Source: Chryseobacterium soldanellicola
Lineage (GTDB): Bacteria; Bacteroidota; Bacteroidia; Flavobacteriales; Weeksellaceae
Direction of reading: 5' to 3'
Assembly (NCBI RefSeq): GCF_900100115.1
Contig: NZ_FNKL01000002.1
Location: 1-64,000 of the forward strand
DNA: 64,000 nucleotides
Below the pieces are notes generated by a model that had not been told where the DNA came from, did not search any database, and saw nothing but the letters and a program-made list of their open reading frames with translations. The position numbers and the translations under genes are program-made. Positions 1 through 9,567 of the stretch are shown in pieces. The first letter of the stretch is position 1. Every line of letters starts with the position of its first letter.

Positions 1-79
1 CTCTTTATAGTAGTTTCTAATAATAACGCTTATCTAAAAGCTCTCCTGCGCTACCGAACTCTTTACGTTTTCAGTGCGG

Positions 80-111
80 CAAAAGTACACCCTTTATCCC
101 TTATCTTCCAA
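80..111 (-). promoter_or_regulatory. Promoter reading leftward out of the window
   Basis: On the minus strand TACTTTTG (80-87) fits the Bacteroidota -7 element TAnnTTTG, and TTG (109-111) lies 21 bp upstream as the -33 element. Downstream, bases 79 to 1 contain no clear start codon, so they look like an untranslated leader. The transcript must serve something left of position 1. The GC-richer leader would suit a strongly expressed unit such as an rRNA operon, but nothing here proves that. Confidence 0.5.
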
Positions 112-113
112 AT

Positions 114-852
114 ACATTTAACTTAAAATAATCAATTGTGGGAAACTTTTATTTTAAACTACTGATATATTTACTGTTAAATAATGATTAACACTTATCC
201 ACAATGAGCAGATGTATATTATACCCGTGTTTTAAATGATTTTAAATGGAGTTGTATTGTTTAAATGTCCTTTTGCCTTGAAGCAAAAGCTTACTATCAA
301 TTAAAGAACGGCAAAAGAAAATGTGGACATGGTATGGAGAAGGTTCTTGTATATAAAGTGTAAAGTGTAAACCACCGTCAAAAATTCCTTGAATTTTTGA
401 AACTCTACTTTGGAGGGGAATTATTGCAGCAGACGTTTTGTTGTTTCTTATTGGAACCTGCGGAGTTTTATTTCTAATACTTTATAATTTATTTTTGTTG
501 TTGAGATCCTTTCAGGATGACAAAGTGAATGGCAATTGGATTGATTGAGAGCCTCGTCAAGGTTTGAAACCTCCCAAGGCTTTGCAAATAATGCGTTGAA
601 TTAGCTGTGACAGATTGAAAAAAGACAAATACCCTAGCCCCGATCGAAACGGCATCCTTTTTTGTGCGGCCGGAGCGTAGCGGAGGCCGTACAAAAAAGA
701 TATAGTGGAGAGTGGGAAAAAGCTCCTAAGAAAAGAGAGTAGATTAGGAATGGAAATTTAAATGGTTATGGGTATTTTTCCTGTTCTAATTTTGAATAAG
801 GAATATTTCCCCCACAAAAAATATAGATTCTTGTATCGACTGAAATGCCGTC
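114..852. other. Gene-free gap with dispersed repeat
   Basis: No convincing coding frame was seen on either strand. The stretch holds one copy of a dispersed repeat (634-727, described separately) and short fragments that look like remnants of other repeats, for example around 540-590. The gap separates the leftward transcription unit at the window edge from the end of the vanZ-like gene. Confidence 0.6.
634..727 (+). repeat. Dispersed intergenic repeat, copy 1
   Basis: The element begins with CTAGCCCCGAT and ends with GGGAAAAAGCTCCT. Its middle forms a long hairpin (TTTTTTGTGCGGCC pairing with GGCCGTACAAAAAA). A second copy in the opposite orientation lies at 53494-53604 and shares both ends but has a different middle. 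Elements of this kind are, from memory, common between genes in Chryseobacterium and Flavobacterium. Confidence 0.65.
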
Positions 853-1212
853 TTAGAAAAAGCGTTTGATAAGTGCCTTATATATAGAGTAGCCGATGAG
901 ACAACCGATGGTATCTGCGACAATGTCTAAAGTTTCCATGGATCTGCCCAGACCCATTTCTTCCTGAAGGATCTCAGTGAGGAATGCATATATAAGGATA
1001 ATATGAATGAAATAATAAAATCTGATCCTCGGAAAGGAGGCCATAAATGTGAACCCAAGCATTGCGAAGATGCTCAGATGTAAAATTTTGTCGATGCCGT
1101 TGAACATAAACCAATATTCGTTGTTCTCCTCACCCGGCTTGAGCAGCATATAAGTAAGAAATGCCCAATAGATGGGCAAAATCTTACTGAATATTTTTGA
1201 AATCTTATCCAA
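853..1212 (-). CDS. VanZ-like family membrane protein
   Basis: Small integral membrane protein with about four hydrophobic segments and the VanZ-like signature: an LKPG loop after the first segment, a DKILHL stretch starting the second, then a conserved E in EILQEE and a D in the ETLDIVADTIG stretch. The founding member VanZ gives low-level teicoplanin resistance, but for most homologues the function is unknown. I chose a TTG start at 1212, which overlaps the gcvH stop by 8 bp (119 aa). An upstream ATG at 1263 would add 17 residues but overlap gcvH by 59 bp. The order gcvH-vanZ downstream of sprA is typical of flavobacteria, and the pair is probably co-transcribed. Confidence 0.8.
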   Translation of the reverse strand: MDKISKIFSKILPIYWAFLTYMLLKPGEENNEYWFMFNGIDKILHLSIFAMLGFTFMASFPRIRFYYFIHIILIYAFLTEILQEEMGLGRSMETLDIVADTIGCLIGYSIYKALIKRFF

Positions 1213-1582
1213 TGATCGCCTGGTATTCTTCTGCAGAAAGCAATTCTGCGTGATCAGCACCATCAGCGATTTCTAATTTAATGATCCATCCGTTTCCATA
1301 AGGGTCTGTATTTAACAGCTCCGGCTGATCTTCTAATCCTGAATTAAATTCAATAACTTTTCCTGAAATAGGCAAGAACAAGTCTGAAACCGTTTTTACA
1401 GCTTCTACACTTCCGAAAACCGCTCCTCCTTCCAAATCATCATCTACAGTATCTACGTCTACATAAACGATATCTCCAAGCTCGCCCTGCGCAAAGTCTG
1501 TAATACCTATTGTAGCCACATTACCGTCGATCTTAATCCATTCGTGATCTTTCGTGTACTTTAATTCTGATGGTGTGTTCAT
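1205..1582 (-). CDS. gcvH: Glycine cleavage system H protein
   Basis: Lipoyl carrier protein of the glycine cleavage complex. It shuttles the aminomethyl group between the P, T and L proteins in the cytoplasm. The length (125 aa) is normal. The start KYTKDHEWI and the SVEAVKTVSDL stretch with the lipoylated lysine (K63) are diagnostic, as is the C-terminal GNGWIIKLE. It has its own promoter (1602-1631), and a terminator separates it from sprA upstream. The P, T and L genes are not in the window, which is usual for flavobacteria, where gcvH sits beside sprA. Confidence 0.97.
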   Translation of the reverse strand: MNTPSELKYTKDHEWIKIDGNVATIGITDFAQGELGDIVYVDVDTVDDDLEGGAVFGSVEAVKTVSDLFLPISGKVIEFNSGLEDQPELLNTDPYGNGWIIKLEIADGADHAELLSAEEYQAIIG

Positions 1583-1601
1583 TTCTTAATTTTTATTTTT
1601 A

Positions 1602-1631
1602 CAAATGTATTCAAAATTCTATAAGGTTCAA
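1602..1631 (-). promoter_or_regulatory. gcvH promoter
   Basis: TACATTTG (minus strand, 1602-1609) is a full match to the TAnnTTTG -7 element, with TTG (1629-1631) exactly 19 bp upstream. It lies 20 bp before the gcvH start codon. Confidence 0.75.
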
Positions 1632-1642
1632 ATAACAGATAT

Positions 1643-1673
1643 AAAAAATGTCCCTCAAAATTGAGAGACATTT
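1643..1673 (-). terminator. Terminator after sprA
   Basis: A 13-bp stem (AAATGTCCCTCAA with TTGAGAGACATTT, one mismatch) is followed on the minus strand by a U-rich tract. It sits between the sprA stop codon and the gcvH promoter. Confidence 0.7.
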
Positions 1674-1693
1674 GATTTTATTATATTTTATCT

Positions 1694-4600
1694 TTAGAAT
1701 CCGCCTGAATCCCCGAACGTAAACGTTGCTGAAAGCCCCGCTCTGATCGTTGATAACGGAAATGCCGTTGAGATCTTGTATTTGGATGTCATCTGCTCGT
1801 AGAATACTCTTAAATTAAGGTTTTCCGAAACATTATAGTCTGCAGAAATTTTAATATTTAATAATTTCTGACCTCCTGTTACCTGAGAATCATCCAGCAA
1901 GATATTTGTAATGCTTGTTTTACTGTCTCTCAATGAAAAATCTCCTCTGATATTCAGGTCGCTTCCTTTTCCTTTACCTCTTCCTCTTACATTGGTCATT
2001 CCCATTCTGAAATTTCGGATGATATATCCTAATCTTACAACATATTCCGTATTTGCATCTTCGGTAAGAGTCTGGTTTACCAATCCTAATAACAACATTC
2101 TGTTTCTGTTGTACTGTAAACCGAACTGCATATTATTTCTCATCGTAACATCGATACCGATCAATGGTGAGAAAGATTCGATATAACCGACCTGGGAGAA
2201 AGTATAAGGATTAATTTTATCACCATCCTGAACACTACCTGATAAATCTGTTAACTGATAAAACCCTCCCGGATTATTAAAATAATCAGCATTGCTCTGA
2301 ATTCCCGTAGCGGTATAAGTTGCAGTATATCCATGTAAGATATCAAATTTCGAAAACTGCCCGTTAATGATCGGAATATTTTTCAGACCTGAATAGGTAA
2401 TCTTCCAGTTTGGCAGTGGCAATCCTGCTTTTTTAACATCACCCATCTGTTTCATTGTCTTCCCTTCTACTGCCGCTCTGAACGCAGGAATCAGGATATA
2501 TGGATTAGACTTACTATAGCCTTTTGCAAAACCTTCCCCATCAAGCTGAGTTGTACCTCCGATTTGCTGTGAAAGAATTCTTGCATTTTCCCTGATCGCC
2601 TGATAAAGTGCCTGTCCGTCACTGAAAGCCGTTTTCAGAAGAACTACCGAATTTGAATAGGTAATCAAATCATTGGCAAATGTATAATTCGGATCAGCTA
2701 ATCCCGTATTTGGATCGCGGTAATTAAATCCAGTCTGCGAGAAGTTTCTGTTATAATTATGTAAAGCATTAATATCAATCCTGAAATCATTGATCGGTAC
2801 AATTTGTAAGTTTGCCCTCAATTCTTTCGTCGACATCCGGACATACGGATCAGTCATATAACCGGAATCACTTACCCAACCGTTTTCCATAACCGTTCGT
2901 CTGATATCGGCCTGTGAGCCTAACAAGAATCCAATGCTAGGACCTCCCAAAGTCTGGCCGTACCCGTACCAGTTTGGCGCAGATAATAAACCAGGAAGTA
3001 CGGTTCCGTTGTTTTCGGAATAATTAATATCCAATTGCTTAAATGAAGTCAAAAAGAAGGCTGCGCTTTGAAGCGGCGTTAATTTATTCTTGAACTTATA
3101 TCCCTTGTATTTAAATCTTTTCTTTTCCCATTGCTGCGTGTAAACGTTGTTTAAAGAGTCGATTTCCTGTCTTCGTTTCTGAAGTTTTGATGAAATATTT
3201 TTGAAATATTTAAACTGACCAAAGAACTTCGTAAAATCTGCCGTAGCCGTAGCCTGAATCACATTCGTATTCTGACCGATCGATCCTAAACTTGCCGGCT
3301 TATTTGTATCAGGATCCACAAACCCCAGCATTGAAGTAGATCTTGCATTCCAGTTATAAGTAAAGCCGTAGCCTAATTCAGCATCAATAAAATCCAAATA
3401 CGGAAGATACTGGAACGGTAACTTATAATTTAACTGTACTCTGTGGTTATACAAAACAGGTCTTCCTGATCTGAACACGTTTCCGAAGATCGAATTGGTA
3501 TCCATCGTATTCACATCCATATTATCATTCAGCGTTCTTGTTGCTGAGTTGATTTCTAATTTTAATGATTTGGTGAAATTAAATCCTAAACCATACTGCC
3601 ATCCGAAATAGAAGTTCCTGTTTCTGATTGCACCAAAATCTTCTCCCACATTTCCGTTCAAAATGGCATCGATGTTTCTAAATTCAAGCTCATTATAATT
3701 TCTGTCGATCTCAGTTCTGAAAGAAAATCTTGTCGGGATCGGGTTGATATTAAATTCTTTAACCCATCTCAAATACTTGGTAGATTTTGCCGTATCACTG
3801 ATCATTTTGTTGAAAGGCTTAATGACCCAAGGCTTGAAGGTGTAATTGTAATCAATATACCCTCTCAGATATTGTCTGTAATTTCTTTTCGTATAAATAT
3901 CTCTGTAGAAATCATCGTTATAAACAGCAGTTACGGAAACGTTTTCAATGTCATAGAATTTAGGTTTTCTATTCTGATTCATTCTTTCCTTATGCATATT
4001 AACAACTCCTAAACTCCTTTGTTGTGTATATGTTCTTGCTACTTTTTTAAGCTCTTCCTTATTCGCGGCTTTGCTAAATTCTACATCGGTATCCAAAGGA
4101 TTATATTTCGGATCTTCGATTGTCTGTGAATAAGAATAGTTCAACGGAATCTTTACTCCGCTTTTTTCAGGAAGTAATTTATCAACGTTGATCGCTGTAT
4201 TGATACTGAATGCTGATTGTGTTGACTGGTTTCTTTCTGCCGGTTTAGAATCAATATTTCCGAAACCTACTGAGGTATAAGAAGCACTTGTATTAACCGT
4301 TGCAAAATCTCCCAAATTAAAGTTTAAACTTGCATTACCTGCGTAACCTCCGTCATTTTCGATCTCGGAAAGACGAATTTCGTTTACCCAAAGAATTCTG
4401 TCTTCTATAGTTGTTCCGCTACCACGATCATTACCATTTCTAATTCCTATCATAATGGTTGTGACATTTCCTAAGCTTGGACGACCCTTAATATAGATCT
4501 TTTTCAACGTAGTTCCTGCATCAAAAATAGGATCCACTATTCTTTTTGCAATTTCAGTCGGATTATTTTTATCTCTCCTGATTTTTGCATCAACAAAATC

Positions 4601-7600
4601 CTGAATATTAAGTTCCACATCATTATCTGTTGGCCAGATTTCTAATGGTGTAGTTGCCGTTTTTGGTGTCAATGTCAGAGAAGCCTCATATTCATAATAG
4701 TTATCTGTAGCATCATTACCAAAACGAATAAAGAATTTTGTTTTCGGATCAAAACCTCGGTCTCTGTCTTTAGGATCTTCTGCGTGCACAAAAAGCTTAA
4801 GCTTTTTGTATCTTCTCATATCCAGCGTTGTATTTTTGAAAACCCCTCTTGCTTCTGAGGTTGCAAGTTGTTTAGCTCTTAAATATAAAGAAGCTTCATT
4901 TTGTCTTTGCGCTCCTGCATTTCCACTTAGAACCTGTCTGTCAATTCCCGGAGGCAATACATAAGGAGGTTGATTTAATGCATTTTCTTCAATATTTACA
5001 CTTCCAACTTCAAAGTTACTATTGTCAGCATTTAAAGTTCCTTCATCTGTCGCAGGATCTGTTCCAGTTATTGCAATATTTTTAGGATATGTTCTCCAGT
5101 CTGATCTTACAAGATCAAATGTTCCAAATCTCAAAGTTGAAGTCTGGTCGAATCCTTTTAATAATAATCTTGCAAATCTTACATTGTTAAGAACTGCCGG
5201 ATTACTATCCCCTGCACCTGCTACATATTTAGAAACCGGAATTCTGAACAGATACCATTTTACCTGCGATGTTGCTCCGTTCTGGAAAGTAACCTGAACT
5301 GTTTTAGCATCAGCAATATTATTTTGTCCTAAAGTTAAACTTCCCGGCGTTAAATCTACTTCATACTGGTTATAACTTTCACTCTGGTCTAAGTTGTAAT
5401 CTCTGTTGATATCTTCCGCGTCCGGTGTTTGAGAAGCCACTTCCAAAGAGTTACTTTGAGAGTTGCCTTCAGGGTTTCTGAAATATTTATATCTCTGAAT
5501 AATCGAAGCAGCCTGGCTTCCCGTAAATTTAGTTGATAAATAGAATACAAAATCATCCACTGCAGGGTCAGCTAAATTCGTCACAGGATTTACAAAAGTA
5601 TTCCCGAACTTCATTGCTTCCTGATCTGAGCTTAAGCCATCGTATCCTACATCCTGAAGTCTTCTGTCATCTCCTTCACTTGAGAAGGCATATAAAATCG
5701 GTGGCTGTTTTGGCTGAGTCCCCCAGTTTGAGCTTGAAGTTGTAGATTGTGCTCCAGGAGTCGGCAATCCGTTTTCGTATTGCATTAATCCGTCTTTCAA
5801 AATATCTTCTGAAACGTTTCCTAACTGCAGTAAAAGCTTTGGATTTGTCCCTAATGTATTTCCGTCAGCGTAAGGATCCATTAACCAGAATTCTACATAT
5901 TCAATATTAGAATTCACAAAGTTGGAAACACTGATCGGTCTCATGATACCCGCCCATCTTTGCGCTGTTGTTTCGGCAGCCGGATTTACGTTATAAGGTC
6001 CTTTTTCCTGAGGATAGTATGAAATATCGAATGTATTGGTGAAAGTCTGCTCGCCCGCTACAAAATCTCTGTTGTTAAAAATCTCTGAGAACTGCACCCT
6101 TCTTGAAGCGTGATTAGAAACCGACTGCGGAGTAATACCTGCCGGAGCCCGTCCTCCAACGCCCCAGAATCTCGGGTCAATATTATACCAGGATAATAGC
6201 CCTCTTCCGTATCCGTTGGTAAGGTCGTCATTTGTTCCGGCTCCGTTGAAAAGAGGATCTGATTGATTCTTTTCCGGTTTTGAAGCTAAACTCCATGCGG
6301 TGGGTTCTTTCAGGGATATTTTTGAAGTTGTCTGTTCAAAATCGTCAATGTATGACTGATCGTTTGTTCCTTTATTTAGTCCAGGAAGTAAATAAGCCGC
6401 TTCCATTTTGAAATTCAAATTAGAAGGCGCTTCTGTATTTACCAAAGGAATCTTATCTGTCAATCTCGTCAGGAACGGCAACTGATTATTGTACATCAGG
6501 TTGATTCCGGCCATGGTGTTGTTTACAGCTTCCTGACCATAATTTACCTTCTGAGTAAGCGGTGATTCGGAATAATTAACAACAGTTCCGCCCAAGATGA
6601 AGTTTTCGCTAAACCTTCTTTCGACATTTAATCCTAAAAATCTTTTTCTCTGTGTATTGAACGTTAACTGGTTTTCCAGTGAAATATTTATCGCCTGACC
6701 CGATTGTTTTACACTTTCATTGATGATCGTTACAGTTCCCAGCATGTAATCAACGGTATAGTCGATACCTTCTGTCAGCTGAACTCCATTGGCGGTAACT
6801 TTTACCGAACCCTGAGGAACGTTTACCGCGCCCAAAGAAATTCCCTGTCCCTGGGTTCCTTTGTAGCGGCCTTCCATCGTGTATCGCTGCGCAAGGTTAT
6901 TTGAGCTTGCGACCTGCTTTTGCTGGGTATACAGCTCATTGAACACATATTGCGGATTACTGCTTCCCAATACACTCTGCATATAGCTACCGAAGGGCTG
7001 CGCTTTGGTAAAAATAATGCGCCCTGTTTCCGGCCTTATGGTAATTCCGTTCACAAAGTCAAAAATACCGTCACCTGTGGATGTGCCATTGTTTTGTAAA
7101 TCGCCGTTCATATTGAGGCGGTCCCAATTGAATAATTTCAATAAATTGATATTCTCAACAGAGGTGTTCGGAAGATAATTTACTTTCCCTCCGGTTTGTG
7201 CGTCTCTGTAGAAAACATTAAGAATAAATCCATCAGGATTTACCTGCCCTGCATCCAAAGCATAAATATTTTTCATCATCAAATCCCACATTGGCGAACT
7301 TACATTCACTTTATTATTGGGTTTCAATAATTTTGTAACCAATACCGGGCTTTCTTCTGAAAATTCCCCAACTTTATACACCTGATTTGTCCCGTTTACG
7401 GTATATGAAAACGAAACGGCTAAAAGCTGATTATCATTCAGCTTCTGATTTAATGAGATGTATCCTAACTGAGGCTGTAAGATATACTCGTTTGTATTTA
7501 ACCTTCTTGCTTTTGTGTTATAAATAAATTGCTCTCCGTTATCATACGGCTGTGCACTTCCCGGAAAAGTTTGTCCCTGAAAATTCGGAAGATAGTTTTT

Positions 7601-8806
7601 TCCCTGCTCTCTAGGTGTTCCTATTGCAGTGGTTACAGCCTGATAAAGACCATTTTGCGTATTATCAGGAAGCCCTGAAGGCCCTTCTCCTAAATCTCGG
7701 ATACCAATAATCCCTTTCTGATAAGCCAAATTGCTGTTTCCCTGATCCAAAACCCAAACTTCCATTCTTGTAATGTTGATTTTGGAGTTGATCTGAGGAT
7801 AATTTAATAATGAATTATCATAATTATTCAGGAAATAATGTCCTAAAAAGTAATGCTGATTATCTTCATAATCGATGGCATTTAATTTGAAAGTACTTAC
7901 GGCACCACCACCCTGTACAACAATATTCCTAGCTTCACCCTGTTGTTGAGAAAGCACCACTGTTCCGTATGTTTTTCCCAGCTGAAACTCGGTTTTTACC
8001 CCGAATAATGATTGCGAACCGCGTATCAAGCTTGTTGAAAGCGGCATATTTACGTTACCGAATTCAATTCTTTTGATAATTTTATCTTCACCTCCGGCGT
8101 TGGGTTTATCTACGTCATTCAGGCCTTTCTGCTGAAGATCTTTCCAGCTTCCTTTTGCCTGCCAGACCAGATTCATCCTGTTTTCAAAGGCAAAACCACT
8201 TTGGGTATCATAATTGGCTTTTAACTGTAAATTTTCACCAACTTTTCCAATTAATCCCAACTGTATTCTCTGGTCAATATCAAATGTAAAACTCGTTCTG
8301 TTTTGAGGTAAAATTAATGGATTATCAATTTTCTGATATAGACCCGCAAAGTCGAAAGAGGCAAATCCTGAAGGAATAATTTCGATCTTATTACTTCCGA
8401 AAATGGTCTCAAAAAGCCTGTTTCTGATCGTCAGCGAAGGAATAAGGCCTTTTTTTGCAGCATCGGTTTTATCTTTCCGGAACATCAAACTGTATTTGTT
8501 TGATTTTTCTCTGTAATAATCCCTGGACTGCGTTGCCAGCATGAATTCTTTATAATCTTCCGGAGACATCGCTGTAGGAGGTCCCGTGATTGTATTTCCA
8601 ATTTTCGGATATACAAAATACATCCCTGTTTTTATATCGTAATACGCTTCGTAATGAGTGGGGTCTGCCACTTCATACTCTTTTTTAATGATCGCTGTGT
8701 CACGCACCGGTGCCTGCCTAGGTCTTTGTTGTGCAAAAGCACTTACTGACATACACAGGAACGACAGGAACAAAAATATATTGAGAAACTTATTATTTGC
8801 CACCAA
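1694..8806 (-). CDS. sprA: T9SS translocon protein SprA
   Basis: Very large (2370 aa) outer-membrane protein. SprA forms the 36-strand beta barrel through which type IX secretion cargo crosses the outer membrane, and in Flavobacterium johnsoniae it is needed for gliding. A signal peptide (about residues 1-25, ending AFAQ) is followed by alternating beta-rich segments, and the last strand ends in FTFGDSGGF. The length fits the family (roughly 2300-2500 aa). The frame starts with TTG at 8806 directly followed by GTG; there is no ATG before the signal peptide, so a non-ATG start is likely. It lies 3 bp after the ruvA stop, the usual ruvA-sprA arrangement. Its cargo includes the T9SS-sorted proteins at 41097 and 55667. 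Confidence 0.96.
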   Translation of the reverse strand: MVANNKFLNIFLFLSFLCMSVSAFAQQRPRQAPVRDTAIIKKEYEVADPTHYEAYYDIKTGMYFVYPKIGNTITGPPTAMSPEDYKEFMLATQSRDYYREKSNKYSLMFRKDKTDAAKKGLIPSLTIRNRLFETIFGSNKIEIIPSGFASFDFAGLYQKIDNPLILPQNRTSFTFDIDQRIQLGLIGKVGENLQLKANYDTQSGFAFENRMNLVWQAKGSWKDLQQKGLNDVDKPNAGGEDKIIKRIEFGNVNMPLSTSLIRGSQSLFGVKTEFQLGKTYGTVVLSQQQGEARNIVVQGGGAVSTFKLNAIDYEDNQHYFLGHYFLNNYDNSLLNYPQINSKINITRMEVWVLDQGNSNLAYQKGIIGIRDLGEGPSGLPDNTQNGLYQAVTTAIGTPREQGKNYLPNFQGQTFPGSAQPYDNGEQFIYNTKARRLNTNEYILQPQLGYISLNQKLNDNQLLAVSFSYTVNGTNQVYKVGEFSEESPVLVTKLLKPNNKVNVSSPMWDLMMKNIYALDAGQVNPDGFILNVFYRDAQTGGKVNYLPNTSVENINLLKLFNWDRLNMNGDLQNNGTSTGDGIFDFVNGITIRPETGRIIFTKAQPFGSYMQSVLGSSNPQYVFNELYTQQKQVASSNNLAQRYTMEGRYKGTQGQGISLGAVNVPQGSVKVTANGVQLTEGIDYTVDYMLGTVTIINESVKQSGQAINISLENQLTFNTQRKRFLGLNVERRFSENFILGGTVVNYSESPLTQKVNYGQEAVNNTMAGINLMYNNQLPFLTRLTDKIPLVNTEAPSNLNFKMEAAYLLPGLNKGTNDQSYIDDFEQTTSKISLKEPTAWSLASKPEKNQSDPLFNGAGTNDDLTNGYGRGLLSWYNIDPRFWGVGGRAPAGITPQSVSNHASRRVQFSEIFNNRDFVAGEQTFTNTFDISYYPQEKGPYNVNPAAETTAQRWAGIMRPISVSNFVNSNIEYVEFWLMDPYADGNTLGTNPKLLLQLGNVSEDILKDGLMQYENGLPTPGAQSTTSSSNWGTQPKQPPILYAFSSEGDDRRLQDVGYDGLSSDQEAMKFGNTFVNPVTNLADPAVDDFVFYLSTKFTGSQAASIIQRYKYFRNPEGNSQSNSLEVASQTPDAEDINRDYNLDQSESYNQYEVDLTPGSLTLGQNNIADAKTVQVTFQNGATSQVKWYLFRIPVSKYVAGAGDSNPAVLNNVRFARLLLKGFDQTSTLRFGTFDLVRSDWRTYPKNIAITGTDPATDEGTLNADNSNFEVGSVNIEENALNQPPYVLPPGIDRQVLSGNAGAQRQNEASLYLRAKQLATSEARGVFKNTTLDMRRYKKLKLFVHAEDPKDRDRGFDPKTKFFIRFGNDATDNYYEYEASLTLTPKTATTPLEIWPTDNDVELNIQDFVDAKIRRDKNNPTEIAKRIVDPIFDAGTTLKKIYIKGRPSLGNVTTIMIGIRNGNDRGSGTTIEDRILWVNEIRLSEIENDGGYAGNASLNFNLGDFATVNTSASYTSVGFGNIDSKPAERNQSTQSAFSINTAINVDKLLPEKSGVKIPLNYSYSQTIEDPKYNPLDTDVEFSKAANKEELKKVARTYTQQRSLGVVNMHKERMNQNRKPKFYDIENVSVTAVYNDDFYRDIYTKRNYRQYLRGYIDYNYTFKPWVIKPFNKMISDTAKSTKYLRWVKEFNINPIPTRFSFRTEIDRNYNELEFRNIDAILNGNVGEDFGAIRNRNFYFGWQYGLGFNFTKSLKLEINSATRTLNDNMDVNTMDTNSIFGNVFRSGRPVLYNHRVQLNYKLPFQYLPYLDFIDAELGYGFTYNWNARSTSMLGFVDPDTNKPASLGSIGQNTNVIQATATADFTKFFGQFKYFKNISSKLQKRRQEIDSLNNVYTQQWEKKRFKYKGYKFKNKLTPLQSAAFFLTSFKQLDINYSENNGTVLPGLLSAPNWYGYGQTLGGPSIGFLLGSQADIRRTVMENGWVSDSGYMTDPYVRMSTKELRANLQIVPINDFRIDINALHNYNRNFSQTGFNYRDPNTGLADPNYTFANDLITYSNSVVLLKTAFSDGQALYQAIRENARILSQQIGGTTQLDGEGFAKGYSKSNPYILIPAFRAAVEGKTMKQMGDVKKAGLPLPNWKITYSGLKNIPIINGQFSKFDILHGYTATYTATGIQSNADYFNNPGGFYQLTDLSGSVQDGDKINPYTFSQVGYIESFSPLIGIDVTMRNNMQFGLQYNRNRMLLLGLVNQTLTEDANTEYVVRLGYIIRNFRMGMTNVRGRGKGKGSDLNIRGDFSLRDSKTSITNILLDDSQVTGGQKLLNIKISADYNVSENLNLRVFYEQMTSKYKISTAFPLSTIRAGLSATFTFGDSGGF

Positions 8807-8809
8807 ATG

Positions 8810-9394
8810 TTAAATGTTTTTTAAAATTTGTTTTACCAGTTCTTCTACCGAAATACTTGGATCTTGTTTTATTATTCTATCTGCAATCTTCTCGCTCATT
8901 CGTTTAGGAATCCCTAAAACTTCTAATGCAGATAACGATTCTTCCTTGATTTTATTATTCGCAAATGTAGAAATATTTTCCTCTGAATTGCCGAATTTCT
9001 GGACTTTATCTTTTAAATCCACAATGATTCTCTCTGCAGTTTTTACACCGAGACCTTTCGCTTTCTGAATCAGTGCGCTGTTCTTGGAAAGTATTGCCGA
9101 AGCGATCTCATCGAGGCTTAAAGTTGATAACAAAATAAGCGCTGAAACCGCCCCTACTCCGTTAACGCTTATTAACAGATTAAACATTTCTTTTTCCGAA
9201 CGAGTGTTAAACCCAAACAAAAGATGGGCATCTTCGCGAATGATCTGCTGGATAAAAAGAAAAGTTTCCTTATGTAAAGTAAGTGTCTGTGAGGTCATTA
9301 AACTGATCCCCACATAGTAGCCAACACCTTGTACGTTGATCACCGCGTAGGTAGGCGTAAGTTCCTGAACAATGCCTTGTAGTGAAAATATCAT
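8810..9394 (-). CDS. ruvA: Holliday junction branch migration protein RuvA
   Basis: DNA-binding subunit of the RuvAB branch-migration complex, which processes Holliday junctions in recombinational repair. The three domains are visible: an N-terminal OB fold (about 1-64, starting MIFSLQGIVQEL), two helix-hairpin-helix motifs (near NGVGAVSA and KGLGVKTAERI), and a C-terminal RuvB-binding domain (about 148-194). The length of 194 aa is normal. It is the first gene of a ruvA-sprA operon, with a likely -7 element TATATTTG at 9414-9421. Confidence 0.97.
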   Translation of the reverse strand: MIFSLQGIVQELTPTYAVINVQGVGYYVGISLMTSQTLTLHKETFLFIQQIIREDAHLLFGFNTRSEKEMFNLLISVNGVGAVSALILLSTLSLDEIASAILSKNSALIQKAKGLGVKTAERIIVDLKDKVQKFGNSEENISTFANNKIKEESLSALEVLGIPKRMSEKIADRIIKQDPSISVEELVKQILKNI

Positions 9395-9413
9395 TCTTAA
9401 GTTTTAAAACTCC

Positions 9414-9421
9414 CAAATATA
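9414..9421 (-). promoter_or_regulatory. ruvA-sprA -7 promoter element
   Basis: TATATTTG on the minus strand, 20 bp before the ruvA start, matches the Bacteroidota -7 consensus. No good -33 TTG at the right spacing was seen, so this is a partial call. Confidence 0.5.
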
Positions 9422-9511
9422 GTAATTTAAACTAAGTAATGTTTTCATTTAACACACGAATGATTTTTAACTTAATTTTTGAGGCCGGATTCAACGATTT
9501 ACCGCAAAAGC

Positions 9512-9541
9512 AAAAGACTCCAAAATTTGGAGTCCTTTTTT
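9512..9541. terminator. Terminator after the malic enzyme gene
   Basis: A 9-bp perfect stem (GACTCCAAA with TTTGGAGTC) is flanked by A-rich sequence on the left and a T tract on the right, so it could work in both directions. Its likely role is to end the kinase-malic enzyme transcript before ruvA. Confidence 0.7.
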
Positions 9542-9567
9542 TATTTTAATACAATTAAATTGTAAGC

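Noticed and set aside
1213-1263. ATG at 1263 as start of the vanZ-like gene
   Set aside because: It would overlap gcvH by 59 bp; the TTG at 1212 gives the usual family N-terminus and a short overlap.
5022-6904. Open frames on the plus strand inside sprA
   Set aside because: They are antisense shadows with no start context, promoter or recognisable protein.
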